Assembly: GCA_903930765.1 (NCBI GenBank)
Contig: CAIYZV010000328.1
Span: 1-64,000 of the forward strand
Source of the DNA: an uncultured Pirellula sp.
Lineage (GTDB): Bacteria; Planctomycetota; Planctomycetia; Pirellulales; Pirellulaceae
Direction of reading: 5' to 3'
DNA length: 64,000 bases
Below the pieces are notes generated by a model. It searched no databases. It saw only the letters and a program-made list of their open reading frames with translations, and was not told the DNA's origin. A program made the translations under genes and the position numbers. This document shows, piece by piece, positions 8,561-17,396 of this stretch; the stretch's first letter is position 1; each line of letters opens with the position of its first letter.

Positions 8561-9427
8561 ATGGCGATCGCACACCTCTCGAGCATGGTGGACCTCTTTT
8601 TCCCAAGGGCCTGCGCTTTGTGCGTGGAACTTTTGGACGAACACAATCGGGGGTGCTTGTGCTCGCACTGCTTGGATCTCCTCGTTCCACTCGACGACCC
8701 GTGCTGGAAATGCGGTGCACCGCGCAGTGAAGGGCTGAAACTTGGTAACGAGGAAAAGCGCAAGAAGCCCGCGAGATCGTGCCGTTGGTGCAAAAATCGA
8801 CGCTGGCAATTCCAACGCGTTTTCAGTTTCGCGATCTACTCCGGATCGGTAATTCCTGCAGTGCGCAAAATGAAAGAGCCCGCCTATGAAGGCTTGACGC
8901 GCCAACTGGGGGATCGCATCGGCGATTGGCTGACCGGCCAGTTGCTACCCCCTTCGGAGCAACCGATCCTTTTCGCACCCGAGCATTACGATGCCGTGAT
9001 TCCAATCCCGCAGCACTGGTTTCGCAAATTGACGCATCGGTACAACCAAGCGGACGTACTGGCGAGCCGCGTAGGCGCCGCCATCGACCAGCCCGTCCGG
9101 AGCAAGTGGCTGCATCGGAGTCGCTGGACGCAAAAGCAGGGGATGAAAACGGTGGTGGAGCGGGAGTTCAATATGCTTGGGGCGTTCCGAGCCGGCCCCG
9201 CCAAGGCAATTCAGGGAAAGAGACTACTGCTGGTCGATGACGTGATGACCTCGGGGGCGACGCTCCATCAAGCCGCGAGCTCGCTTCGGAGCGCAGGGGC
9301 GATACATGTCGATGCGGTCGTTTTCGCTCGGGGAATCAACGCGTCTCGAGTCACGCCCCGCACCCCTCCGGAAAATAGGCATGGGCCCTCCGGATCCAGC
9401 CCTGATTTCGGTCGAAAAATCCACTGA
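8561..9427 (+). CDS. ComF-family phosphoribosyltransferase-like protein
   Basis: A 288-aa protein of the ComFC/GntX family. The N-terminal zinc-binding region carries paired cysteines (CALC, CLCSHC, CWKC, CRWC). The C-terminal type I PRTase fold has the PRPP loop LLVDDVMTSGATLHQAASSL. Between them are DAVIPIPQHWFRKLTHRYNQADVLA and the RTQKQ-like SRWTQKQGM typical of the family. In transforming bacteria ComFC supports DNA uptake; elsewhere GntX is linked to use of extracellular DNA, and the substrate is not settled. The last ~30 residues (VTPRTPPENRHGPSGSSPDFG) are low-complexity and not part of the family core. Confidence 0.87.
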   Translation: MAIAHLSSMVDLFFPRACALCVELLDEHNRGCLCSHCLDLLVPLDDPCWKCGAPRSEGLKLGNEEKRKKPARSCRWCKNRRWQFQRVFSFAIYSGSVIPAVRKMKEPAYEGLTRQLGDRIGDWLTGQLLPPSEQPILFAPEHYDAVIPIPQHWFRKLTHRYNQADVLASRVGAAIDQPVRSKWLHRSRWTQKQGMKTVVEREFNMLGAFRAGPAKAIQGKRLLLVDDVMTSGATLHQAASSLRSAGAIHVDAVVFARGINASRVTPRTPPENRHGPSGSSPDFGRKIH

Positions 9428-9752
9428 ATTGATGCCATGGCTGGCGAACTTTGAGCGGATTGCGTGCGTACAGCGCTGGCAGCGGGCTCTCCCGGCTGAA
9501 CCAAACGGCAACGTGGTCAGCGGGACCGCAGCAGTGGGCGAGGCGATCAGCCTCGGGTCGGGGTACGTTGTTGAAGTAACCATTCTCGCTATACTGACCC
9601 CGCTCAGGTTGAGAGCGACGGACTGTTCTGGCTGCGGACGCCAGAGACTCCCGCACGAGGCGAGGCTCTTTGGAATCCTCTTCCTGCTCAAACCCACCGT
9701 CCAAACTCGGATTTACGTTTTAGCTCCTTTTTCATTGGAAATACCGAACAAA
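9428..9752. other. Intergenic region before the ABC exporter operon
   Basis: A 325-base stretch without a supported gene. Open frames cross it on both strands (9306 onward, plus; 9224-9697, minus). They show no recognisable family and are extensions of neighbouring frames. It probably carries the promoter of the ABC operon, but no clear -10/-35 pair or terminator was seen. Confidence 0.6.
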
Positions 9753-10496
9753 ATGGCTGAAACCAAAGCAAGCTCTCCGGCGATGATCGAAGCGGTTGGC
9801 CTTTCGAAATTTTACGGCCCCTTTGCAGCAGCCCGAGAGATTTCATTCTCGGTGAACAAAGGTGAATTGGTGGCATTCCTAGGTCCCAATGGGGCCGGAA
9901 AGAGTACCACCATGAAGATGCTCACCGGGTACCTGTCCCCGAGCGAAGGGTCGGCCAGGATCGCCGGCCACGACATGTTCACCGATCGAATCGCTGGCTC
10001 CCGGCATCTCGGGTACCTCCCCGAAAATGGCCCCCTTTATCCGGACATGACTCCTTATAGCCTCCTGAACTTCTTCGGAGACGCGCGCGGGATGGAACCT
10101 GGTTACAAGAAGAATCGGATCGAAGCGGTCGTCGAGTTGTGCGACCTGACCACGGTTCTGCACAAAGCCATCAGCAAACTATCCAAGGGGTTCCGTCAAC
10201 GGGTTGGCATGGCCCAAGCCCTCCTGCACGAACCGGATGTTTTAATCCTGGACGAGCCGACCGCGGGCTTGGACCCAAACCAGATCCGCGAAGTACGGAA
10301 CACGATGAAGAAGCTGGGTGAGACCAAGACTATTCTTTTGTCGACTCACATTTTGCAAGAAGTCGAAGCGATGGCGAGCCGCGTGATCATGATCAATGAA
10401 GGAAGAAAAGTTTTCGAGGGATCCGTGGAGGACTTGAAGAAGGTTCGCGGCGATTTGACGGAAGCGTTCCACAAGCTTACCGGAGCGGCGGTCTAA
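9753..10496 (+). CDS. ABC transporter ATP-binding protein (GldA/CcmA-like)
   Basis: A 247-aa ABC ATPase. Walker A is GPNGAGKSTTMK, the signature is the variant LSKGFRQRVGMAQALL, Walker B is VLILDEPTAGLDP, and the H-loop is LLSTHILQEVEAM. The subfamily is that of GldA, CcmA and drug/Na exporters (YLPENGPLYPDMT). The track ORF runs 149 residues further upstream, but the family starts near MIEAVGLSKFYG, so ATG 9753 is used. With the two following genes it forms an export-type ABC system resembling the Bacteroidetes GldAFG group. In planctomycetes the substrate of this system is unknown. Confidence 0.92.
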   Translation: MAETKASSPAMIEAVGLSKFYGPFAAAREISFSVNKGELVAFLGPNGAGKSTTMKMLTGYLSPSEGSARIAGHDMFTDRIAGSRHLGYLPENGPLYPDMTPYSLLNFFGDARGMEPGYKKNRIEAVVELCDLTTVLHKAISKLSKGFRQRVGMAQALLHEPDVLILDEPTAGLDPNQIREVRNTMKKLGETKTILLSTHILQEVEAMASRVIMINEGRKVFEGSVEDLKKVRGDLTEAFHKLTGAAV

Positions 10497-10646
10497 CCCA
10501 ATCCTGTTGGTAATTCGCCAACGCGTTTCCCTATTCCTCACCTCTGCGGCGACGCGGAGGGAAAATTGCTGAGATTCCAAAACTCTCAGCAACTCAACAA
10601 CTCGATTCAATAATCGTCCACCTGTCTTGATGAAGGATATTCAAAA

Positions 10647-13511
10647 GTGATTGCAAGTGCCTTGATTCGTTTGCTCTTGCTGGACATCGTATTTTTAGGA
10701 GTCATGATGGCAGGACTCCTGCTTTTGGCTCGCGGTCGTCGGGTCGCATACGCAGTCCTCAAGAGAAACTTTTACGGGTATTTCTCAAACCCGACGGGTT
10801 ATGTGTTTCTTTGCTTGTTCGTGCTGCTAACCAGCATGGCCGCATTTTGGCCTCACGAGTTCTTCAGCTCCAACTTGGGCACACTCGCAGAGCTGAACAA
10901 GTGGTTCACCTACATCATGCTGTTCTTCATCCCCGCCATCACGATGAGTATTTGGGCGGAAGAACGCAGGCAAGGCACCGACGAATTGCTTCTGACTCTT
11001 CCTGCTGACGATTTCGATATCGTGATCGGCAAGTACGTCGCAGCGGCGGCTATCTACACGGTCTCGCTCCTGTTTTCCCAGTTCTCGACGTTCATTGTGC
11101 TGGCGTTCTTGACCAACGGCGAAGTCGACACTGGGTTGTTCTTTACCAATTATGTCGGCTATTGGCTGATCGGATTGGCGATGATCGCTTTGGGGATGGT
11201 CGCCTCCTTCTTGACCAATAACCTGACCGTCGGATTCATCCTCGGTGCACTCTTCAATGCCCCGCTCGCATTTGCTGCGAAAGCGGACACGATCACCGGC
11301 ACCAGATTTGCCCGAGACGTAAAAAACTTCAGTCTGTCGGAGCGATTCGATGATTTCGGACGAGGCGTGATCAGTTTGTCCGGCGTCGCGTACTTCTTGC
11401 TCCTGGCCATGTTCGGCTTGTACCTCTGCATGATCTTGATCGGCAAGCGGCATTGGAGCAGCGGCAAGAGCGGCGGTTCGCGATTGGCCCACTACCTGTT
11501 GCGAGCAGGTCTCTTATACGTCACCTTCCTCGCGGGAAGCATCTTCTTCAGGAACCGTGACTTTGTTCGCGTCGATGCGACCGAACTCAAAGTAAGCTCC
11601 CTTTCCCCTGTCACCACCGACTTGATCCGAAACATGGGCAAGGATCGCGATGTGGTGGTCGATGCCTTTATCTCGGCAGATGTTCCAGAGATGTATGCGA
11701 AAACCAAATACGAATTGGTTTCGCTCCTCAAGGAATTCGAGTCGACTGCGACATCCGCCGGTGTCCCCATGTCGGTTCGCATCTACGACTCCATCGTCCC
11801 TTCGAGCGACGAAGAAAAGCAAGCGGAAAAGCAGTACGGTATCGTGCCTCAAACGGTGCGAGTCCGCGAACGTGGGACCCTTTCCGATCAACCGGTAATC
11901 CTCGGGGCCGCTTTCCGAAGCGGCTTGCAGAAGATCGTGATCCCGTTCTTCGAGCAGGGTATTCCCGTCGAGTATGAACTCGCACGTTCTTTGTCGACCG
12001 TTTCCAAACCTTCGAGAAAGAAGCTCGGTGTTCTCAAAACCGATGCGAAGATGATGGGGGGACTCGACATGCGATCCTTCCAGCAGCAGCCCCAGCAACC
12101 GATCGTCGAGGAAATGGGGAAAGAGTTCGAATTGGTCGACATCAATCCTGCATCTCCCATCGATCCTGAACGCATCGACGTTCTGCTCGCGGTGCAACCA
12201 TCTTCCTTGGCCCCGGAAGAAATGACGAACTTCATCGCAGCGGTCAAAGCGGGGATCCCGACGGCGATCTTCGAAGACCCGCAATCGGCCATCGATCAGG
12301 CGATCCCCGGCACCGGTGATCCGAAACCACCGATGGGTGGCGGCATGTTCGGTGGCGGGCAGCCTCAGCCTAAGGGGCAAATACAACCACTTTGGGATTT
12401 GCTCGAAGTCGAAGTCCCCGGCCAACCAACCCCCATGGGCCTGTTTGCACCCGACCTCTGCTGGCAGCAGTACAACCCTTATCCTATCCTCGACGCGATG
12501 GAGCAGTCGACCGACCTCTGGATCTTCGCCCGCGAGGAAGCTCCTGGTGCGCAAGACGCCCTCAGCGAAGAAAGCGAAATCACCAAAGGACTCAAGGAGT
12601 TGATGTTTCTGTTCGCAGGCACCATTAAGCCCAAGAACGGCGCAAAGAACAAATTCACGCCGTTGGTCTCAACGGGCGATTTCTCGGGAACGATTCCTCT
12701 CTCGGAAGTTCGCAACATCCAACGCGGCACCTTGGATCGCAACACCGAGATCCGCTCTCGCCGAAGCAAACCGACGGGACTGCCGCAAGTGATCGCGGCG
12801 CTCGTCGAAGGCAATGCAGCAGCGAACGACGGGGAAACGGGCACCGCAAACAAACCGCTGAAGGTCGTGTATGTATCGGACCTTGATTGCATGTCGAGCG
12901 TGTTTGTTGACATTCGTAAAAACCCCAGCCAACTCGAAGAGATTCGCTTTCAATTCCAAAACATCACTTTCGTTTTGAACGTCGTTGATGTTCTGTCTGG
13001 CGAGACCAAGTACCCTGCTATCCGACGCCACGTGCCGACCTACAGCACGTTGAAACTGGTCGAAGCGCAAGCCGAAGAAGCGCGTAAAGAAGAAGCTCTC
13101 GAGCGAAGCGGAGTCGTTGACAAGTTCAACGAGAAAGTCGCTGAAGCAGAAGAGGCAAGTTCAAAAGCCGAGCGACAATTCAAGGAAGCCGTTGACAAAC
13201 TGCAGTCCGAAGGTGCTATCGACGCTTCGAAACAGCAGGAATTGCTGCAACGGATGACCGAGTACCAGATGAAGCAAGCGCAGCTCGGGAAGAAACTGGA
13301 AGTTGAGCGCGAAAAACTTCAGCGTGAACGAGACACCAACATTCGCGATGCGAGACGCAAAGCGGACGAATCGATTCGGGAAATCCAAAACAAATACAAG
13401 TGGTTAGCCGTCTTCATCCCACCGATCCCACCTTTGTTGGTCGGTATCGTGGTGATAGTCTCGCGTCGATTGCGCGAGCGAGAAGGCATTTCCAAGAACC
13501 GCCTCCGATAG
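10647..13511 (+). CDS. Fused ABC-2 permease (GldF-like) and auxiliary domain (GldG-like)
   Basis: A 954-aa protein. Residues about 1-270 form an ABC-2 permease with six or so membrane segments (FLCLFVLLTSMAAFWPHEFF, MSIWAEERRQGTDELLLTLP, typical of GldF). A further membrane segment near 290 is followed by a large extracytoplasmic region of the ABC_transp_aux/GldG type (VDATELKVSSLSPVTTDLIRN, PSRKKLGVLKTDAKMMGG). It has a Gly/Pro-rich insert (MGGGMFGGGQPQPKG), a long Glu/Lys/Arg coiled coil (about 810-910) and a terminal membrane helix (FIPPIPPLLVGIVVIV). GldF and GldG are separate proteins in Bacteroidetes. The start is GTG 10647; a more internal ATG (MMAGLLLLARG) is possible. A 9-bp inverted repeat (TTGCTGAGA) lies in the upstream gap. 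Confidence 0.85.
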   Translation: MIASALIRLLLLDIVFLGVMMAGLLLLARGRRVAYAVLKRNFYGYFSNPTGYVFLCLFVLLTSMAAFWPHEFFSSNLGTLAELNKWFTYIMLFFIPAITMSIWAEERRQGTDELLLTLPADDFDIVIGKYVAAAAIYTVSLLFSQFSTFIVLAFLTNGEVDTGLFFTNYVGYWLIGLAMIALGMVASFLTNNLTVGFILGALFNAPLAFAAKADTITGTRFARDVKNFSLSERFDDFGRGVISLSGVAYFLLLAMFGLYLCMILIGKRHWSSGKSGGSRLAHYLLRAGLLYVTFLAGSIFFRNRDFVRVDATELKVSSLSPVTTDLIRNMGKDRDVVVDAFISADVPEMYAKTKYELVSLLKEFESTATSAGVPMSVRIYDSIVPSSDEEKQAEKQYGIVPQTVRVRERGTLSDQPVILGAAFRSGLQKIVIPFFEQGIPVEYELARSLSTVSKPSRKKLGVLKTDAKMMGGLDMRSFQQQPQQPIVEEMGKEFELVDINPASPIDPERIDVLLAVQPSSLAPEEMTNFIAAVKAGIPTAIFEDPQSAIDQAIPGTGDPKPPMGGGMFGGGQPQPKGQIQPLWDLLEVEVPGQPTPMGLFAPDLCWQQYNPYPILDAMEQSTDLWIFAREEAPGAQDALSEESEITKGLKELMFLFAGTIKPKNGAKNKFTPLVSTGDFSGTIPLSEVRNIQRGTLDRNTEIRSRRSKPTGLPQVIAALVEGNAAANDGETGTANKPLKVVYVSDLDCMSSVFVDIRKNPSQLEEIRFQFQNITFVLNVVDVLSGETKYPAIRRHVPTYSTLKLVEAQAEEARKEEALERSGVVDKFNEKVAEAEEASSKAERQFKEAVDKLQSEGAIDASKQQELLQRMTEYQMKQAQLGKKLEVEREKLQRERDTNIRDARRKADESIREIQNKYKWLAVFIPPIPPLLVGIVVIVSRRLREREGISKNRLR

Positions 13512-13658
13512 AACCATACCGTTAAGACAAATCCGTTAAAACCTCAACCGCTCGGCATCAAAGCCACGATGGTTGGTCCTTGCAAAGTGCCAATGTGCAC
13601 ATTGCAAAAAATAACACGATCAATACACGACACGTTTGTTGGATGGAGATAGATACCT

Positions 13659-15494
13659 GTGACAGAGTCTAGCAAAACTGGAATCATGGCCGCCATTGCG
13701 GCTGTATCGATGTTTCTCGCTTGGTCGACAACCACCCGGAACTACTCCACGGGAATATCGACCGCAGCGGCTCGTATCAAACTGCCGCTTTTCGAAAAGT
13801 TCGCGGATCCGCTCACCGCCGCGTCTCTGAAGATCATGAAATACGATTCGGATGCCGAGCAGTATGAGGAGTTCGAAGTTGCCAAGGACCGAAATGGGGT
13901 CTGGACCATTCCTTCGCACGAGAATTACCCCGCAGATGCGAACAAACAGATGAGCGAAGCAGCAAACTTGTTTGTTGGACTCAAAGCGCTCAACATCGCA
14001 AGTGAAAAGCGTGAGGAACATAAGATGTTTGGTGTCCTCGAGCCCGATAAGAAGAAGGAAGCCGAAGGCGGTGATGGGGTCGGCGAATTGGTTCAATTCC
14101 GGGACGACAAAGGGGATATCCTCGCCGATCTGATCATTGGTAAAGTCGACGCAACCGACACCAAGAAACGCTTTGTTCGTATCCCAGCCGAAGATGTCAT
14201 CTATGTCGTCGAATTAAATACCAATCCACTGTCAACCGATTTCAAACAATGGATCGAATCGGATTTGCTCAAGCTGAGCAGCAACGACATTGAAGGCATC
14301 GGCATCAGGAACTACTCCCTCGTGAAGACGGGCCAAGGAACCCTGGGTCTGAGCCAGAATTATGACGCCGACCTAAGCTTCAATGTCCGCGACGGAAAAT
14401 GGCAACCAACCAACCTTGTGGTGTACGATGGTCGCGTCGCCAAGCCGCGAGAGATCGAACCGACCGAGGAAGTCAATGCGACCAAACTCAACGATATGAA
14501 GGGCGCACTGGACAATCTTCGGATCGTTAACGTCGCAAAGAAGCCAGCCGGTGTAGCCGCAGATTTACGCGGTGAAAAACTTCAAGAATCCACGCTACAA
14601 GCACTACAGCGACGAGGCTTCTTTGCCTCGCAAACCTCCGGCACGGACTCGTACGAGCTGTACGCCATGAACGGCGACCTCCAAGTTACCTTGAAGGATG
14701 GCGTCCAATACCTTCTCCGCTTTGGAAACGGCGCCGGAGCTAGCTTCGAACCTGTCGAAACTGAAGAGACGAAGGAAGGCGAAGCACCGAAAGAGGTATC
14801 CATCAACCGATTCTTGCTGGTCACCACGCGACTCGATGAGTCGAAGTTCCCACCACCGGATCTTGAACGCGTTCCAGAAACTGTCGAAGAGCTCAAGGCG
14901 ATGGAAGCGGCGAAGAAAGCAGCATCGCAACCTGCAGTCCCAGTTGAACCCATGCCTACAGAACCACCCGCCGCCGAACCAGCTGCGACCGAGCCAGCGA
15001 ATGCAGATCCGGCGAAGCCCGCTGGGGACACGCCCGCTGGGGACACGCCGGCTGAGGAAAAGCCCGCTGAAGAAAAGCCCGCTGAAGAAAAGCCCGCCGG
15101 GGATGAGCCAACCAAAGATCCAGTAGCACGATCCCAGGACGCCAAGGGCTCTGCCCGTTTGGTTTCGTTCCAGGACCCCGCCCCACCCGCAGAGCTTTCC
15201 GACGAAGAATGGAAGGAACGATTGGAAGCGGAACGCGAACGGATCACTAAGGAGAATCAACGCAAAATTGACCAACGCAACGATCGTATGGCGGTTGGAA
15301 AGAAGCGGGTCGCAGAACTAAACGCTCGTTTCGCCGACTGGTACTACATCGTCAGCGACTCCGAGTTCAAGCGATTGAAAATCGAATTAGCGGATCTGAT
15401 CACGAAGAAGGGGGTTGGGCTTCCCGCACCGCCATCTTCGGGTTTGCCAGGATCGCTTCCAGGGCTTAACATTCCAGGATTGTCCGATCAGTGA
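13659..15494 (+). CDS. DUF4340-type membrane-anchored protein
   Basis: A 611-aa protein with an N-terminal anchor (TGIMAAIAAVSMFLAWST) and a DUF4340-like extracytoplasmic region (VWTIPSHENYPADANKQMSEAANLFVGLKAL, LIIGKVDATDTKKRFVRIP, IESDLLKLSSNDIEGI). DUF4340 proteins usually follow GldG-like genes, as here, and are thought to work with the exporter. About residues 420-500 are Pro/Ala/Glu-rich, with six 15-bp tandem copies coding PAEEK/PAGDT. A Glu/Arg-rich helix (EEWKERLEAERERITKENQRK) follows. The start is GTG 13659 after GGAG; no nearer ATG fits. It is probably the last gene of the exporter operon. Confidence 0.8.
   Translation: MTESSKTGIMAAIAAVSMFLAWSTTTRNYSTGISTAAARIKLPLFEKFADPLTAASLKIMKYDSDAEQYEEFEVAKDRNGVWTIPSHENYPADANKQMSEAANLFVGLKALNIASEKREEHKMFGVLEPDKKKEAEGGDGVGELVQFRDDKGDILADLIIGKVDATDTKKRFVRIPAEDVIYVVELNTNPLSTDFKQWIESDLLKLSSNDIEGIGIRNYSLVKTGQGTLGLSQNYDADLSFNVRDGKWQPTNLVVYDGRVAKPREIEPTEEVNATKLNDMKGALDNLRIVNVAKKPAGVAADLRGEKLQESTLQALQRRGFFASQTSGTDSYELYAMNGDLQVTLKDGVQYLLRFGNGAGASFEPVETEETKEGEAPKEVSINRFLLVTTRLDESKFPPPDLERVPETVEELKAMEAAKKAASQPAVPVEPMPTEPPAAEPAATEPANADPAKPAGDTPAGDTPAEEKPAEEKPAEEKPAGDEPTKDPVARSQDAKGSARLVSFQDPAPPAELSDEEWKERLEAERERITKENQRKIDQRNDRMAVGKKRVAELNARFADWYYIVSDSEFKRLKIELADLITKKGVGLPAPPSSGLPGSLPGLNIPGLSDQ
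15018..15107 (+). repeat. Six tandem 15-bp coding repeats in the DUF4340 gene
   Basis: Consecutive 15-bp units start at 15018, 15033, 15048, 15063, 15078 and 15093 (CCCGCTGGGGACACG, CCCGCTGAAGAAAAG and variants). They encode PAGDT and PAEEK pentapeptides in a flexible linker. Confidence 0.9.
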
Positions 15495-15523
15495 TCCAAC
15501 CTCTCCCTGGCAATTGATCCTCC

Positions 15524-16801
15524 ATGTTAGAAGCCAAAAATACCCAGCGCGCGGTGGTGCGCATTGGGTATGACGGTCGTGTCCACAAACAGTTTCTCGG
15601 TCCTAATGCGAAAGAACGTTTTGAAAACGAGTGCCGCGTCCTGAAGCACTTGGAACAAAAGCGTTGTTCGTTCGTACCGAGACTATTGGCGGCCGACGTA
15701 AAGACTCTCGAAATCGTTACCAGCAACTGCGGAGCCCGCGTTGAGCACTTGGGTGATGCCAAGATCAAAGAACTCTTTGGCGAGCTCGAGCAGTACGGCG
15801 TACTCCATGAAGATGCGTTCCTGAGAAACATCACCTACCGTTCGACGGACGGCAGGTTCTGCATCATCGATTTCGAGTTCTCGAAAATCCTCGATACGAT
15901 TCCAGAAACGGCAACTTCCACTGATGCATCTGGGATTGCCGCAGACCCGTTGGTCGCCGCGGCGGCTAAACCGATTGAGGTCCAATGGTCGGCGATGACA
16001 CATGCTGGCAATTTCAGGACCAACAACGAAGACCGTTTCCTTGCGGTGCTGGCGGACTCGCACGGGGTGCGCTATCTCGGCAAGACCGGTAATGCTTCGA
16101 CCGGGGATGGGGATGTCCTCTTCGCAGTGGCTGACGGGATGGGAGGTGAGCGGTCTGGCGAGCTCGCTGGCAAGATCGCCATCGATCAAATCACCCGCAT
16201 GCTACCCAAAGCGTACATGCTCAACGATCAGCACTTGATCGATTCCTCCCCCGCCATGCTCCAAGGGCTTTTTCAGTCGATCCACAAGGAGTTGGATCGA
16301 TTGGGGGTCGACGCGTTGTGCACCAACATGGGATCAACATTGACCCTGGTTTGGATTCACCGCAGCATTGCAATGTATGCACATATCGGTGACACTCGGC
16401 TCTATCGAATTGCCGCTAACGCATCGGATTCCAACCGCGGACCAGAGTTGATTCAGGTGACCGAAGATCACACGTTTGTGGGATGGCTGCGGCGCACAGG
16501 GCAAATCAACGAACGGCAAGCTCGATTTCATCCGAGAAAGAACGTGTTGTCGCGAGCCCTGGGGGCAGGTCACCAGTTTGTGGATCCGCAAGTCGGCGCG
16601 TTTGAACTGAAGAGTGGCGACCGATTATTGCTCTGCTCCGATGGGGTCATCGATGGGCTCTGGGATCATGCCTTGCTCGATCTGATCACGTCACCGGATT
16701 CGACCCAAGCCTCGATGAGTGCAGCGCAAAGACTGGTGCTGAGCGCGGTCTCGGAATCAGGACGAGATAATTCGACCGCGATCGTGGTCGAAGCCAAGTA
16801 G
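15524..16801 (+). CDS. Minimal protein-kinase-like domain fused to a PP2C-type phosphatase
   Basis: A 425-aa cytoplasmic protein. Residues 1-125 look like a compact kinase or RIO/Bud32-like fold. Visible features are HKQF (K22, ATP lysine), FENECRVL (E36), HEDAFLRN (H95, D97, N102 with the canonical D+5=N spacing) and IIDFEFSK (D116 in place of DFG). The usual alpha-helical C-lobe is missing. After a short Ala-rich linker (130-150), residues 155-425 form a PP2C domain: THAGNFRTNNEDRF, VADGMGGERSGELAG, CTNMGSTLTLV, YAHIGDTRLYRI, LLCSDGVIDGLW and GRDNSTAIVV, with the metal-binding aspartates present. It lies 30 nt after the DUF4340 gene and may be co-transcribed. Opposing activities, or a pseudokinase sensor controlling the phosphatase, are possible. 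Confidence 0.82.
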   Translation: MLEAKNTQRAVVRIGYDGRVHKQFLGPNAKERFENECRVLKHLEQKRCSFVPRLLAADVKTLEIVTSNCGARVEHLGDAKIKELFGELEQYGVLHEDAFLRNITYRSTDGRFCIIDFEFSKILDTIPETATSTDASGIAADPLVAAAAKPIEVQWSAMTHAGNFRTNNEDRFLAVLADSHGVRYLGKTGNASTGDGDVLFAVADGMGGERSGELAGKIAIDQITRMLPKAYMLNDQHLIDSSPAMLQGLFQSIHKELDRLGVDALCTNMGSTLTLVWIHRSIAMYAHIGDTRLYRIAANASDSNRGPELIQVTEDHTFVGWLRRTGQINERQARFHPRKNVLSRALGAGHQFVDPQVGAFELKSGDRLLLCSDGVIDGLWDHALLDLITSPDSTQASMSAAQRLVLSAVSESGRDNSTAIVVEAK

Positions 16802-16835
16802 CGTTTTACCGACAAGCTAAATTGCTCGATGCATC

Positions 16836-17303
16836 TTAAAACCGACGGATGTAATGATCATCTCCAAGGTTTTCAGCGTGCCGCTGATACCCCCAGCGGT
16901 TCATCATTCTTTCGGTCAGCCGGTCGTTGGTCGCTTGGCAAACGATCGCATGTGCCTTTTTAAGACTTGCGATGCGGTCCAAGGTTTCAATCCCACGATG
17001 AAAGGTCGCATACGTGGTCTGAGGACCCGCGTGGGTGTACAAAAGGGACATGAAACGCGGCGAGCTCCGAGGGAATGCATAATAGAATCGGCATTCATCA
17101 GCCGGCAGTGAGCGACTGATGCGATCCGTCCACATGCCCAACACCGTCCCCCACCGCGGCCACCAGCGGGCTTGGATCGAACGGACTTGAGCCCCGGCGA
17201 TCGCAATCTCTCCGTAGCGCCACGATGCAACGATGACTTCATACCCATCGATGCAAGGGACGCGCGGCAAGAACTGGGTGGACAACTTCTGCAGCCCATT
17301 CAT
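16836..17303 (-). CDS. Hypothetical protein, possibly GNAT-related
   Basis: A 155-aa protein with no signal peptide or membrane segment. The C-terminus (IVCQATNDRLTERMMNRWGYQRHAENL, HYIRRF) resembles the end of GNAT acetyltransferases, but no clear acetyl-CoA P-loop (Q/RxxGxG/A) is visible. The assignment is therefore weak. It converges on the kinase/PP2C gene and is preceded by a four-copy 15-bp tandem repeat in its leader. The gene order gives no further clue. Confidence 0.6.
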   Translation of the reverse strand: MNGLQKLSTQFLPRVPCIDGYEVIVASWRYGEIAIAGAQVRSIQARWWPRWGTVLGMWTDRISRSLPADECRFYYAFPRSSPRFMSLLYTHAGPQTTYATFHRGIETLDRIASLKKAHAIVCQATNDRLTERMMNRWGYQRHAENLGDDHYIRRF

Positions 17304-17305
17304 TT

Positions 17306-17365
17306 GATACCACCGATCTTGTTACCACCGATCTTGATACCACCGATCTTGATACCACCGACCTT
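17306..17365. repeat. Four tandem 15-bp repeats (GATACCACCGATCTT)
   Basis: Units lie at 17306-17320, 17321-17335 (one change), 17336-17350 and 17351-17365 (one change). They sit just upstream of the minus-strand ATG at 17303, between it and the metF stop. They would be in the leader of that mRNA if it starts further upstream. Confidence 0.92.
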
Positions 17366-17396
17366 AATTCGCGGATCTTGATCCTGCCGGTTTGGT

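Noticed and set aside
9224-9697. 157-aa minus-strand ORF before the ABC operon
   Set aside because: It overlaps the PRTase gene end and shows no motif, SD or codon character of its own.
11514-12554. 346-aa minus-strand ORF
   Set aside because: It is antisense to the fused ABC permease gene; no recognisable domain.
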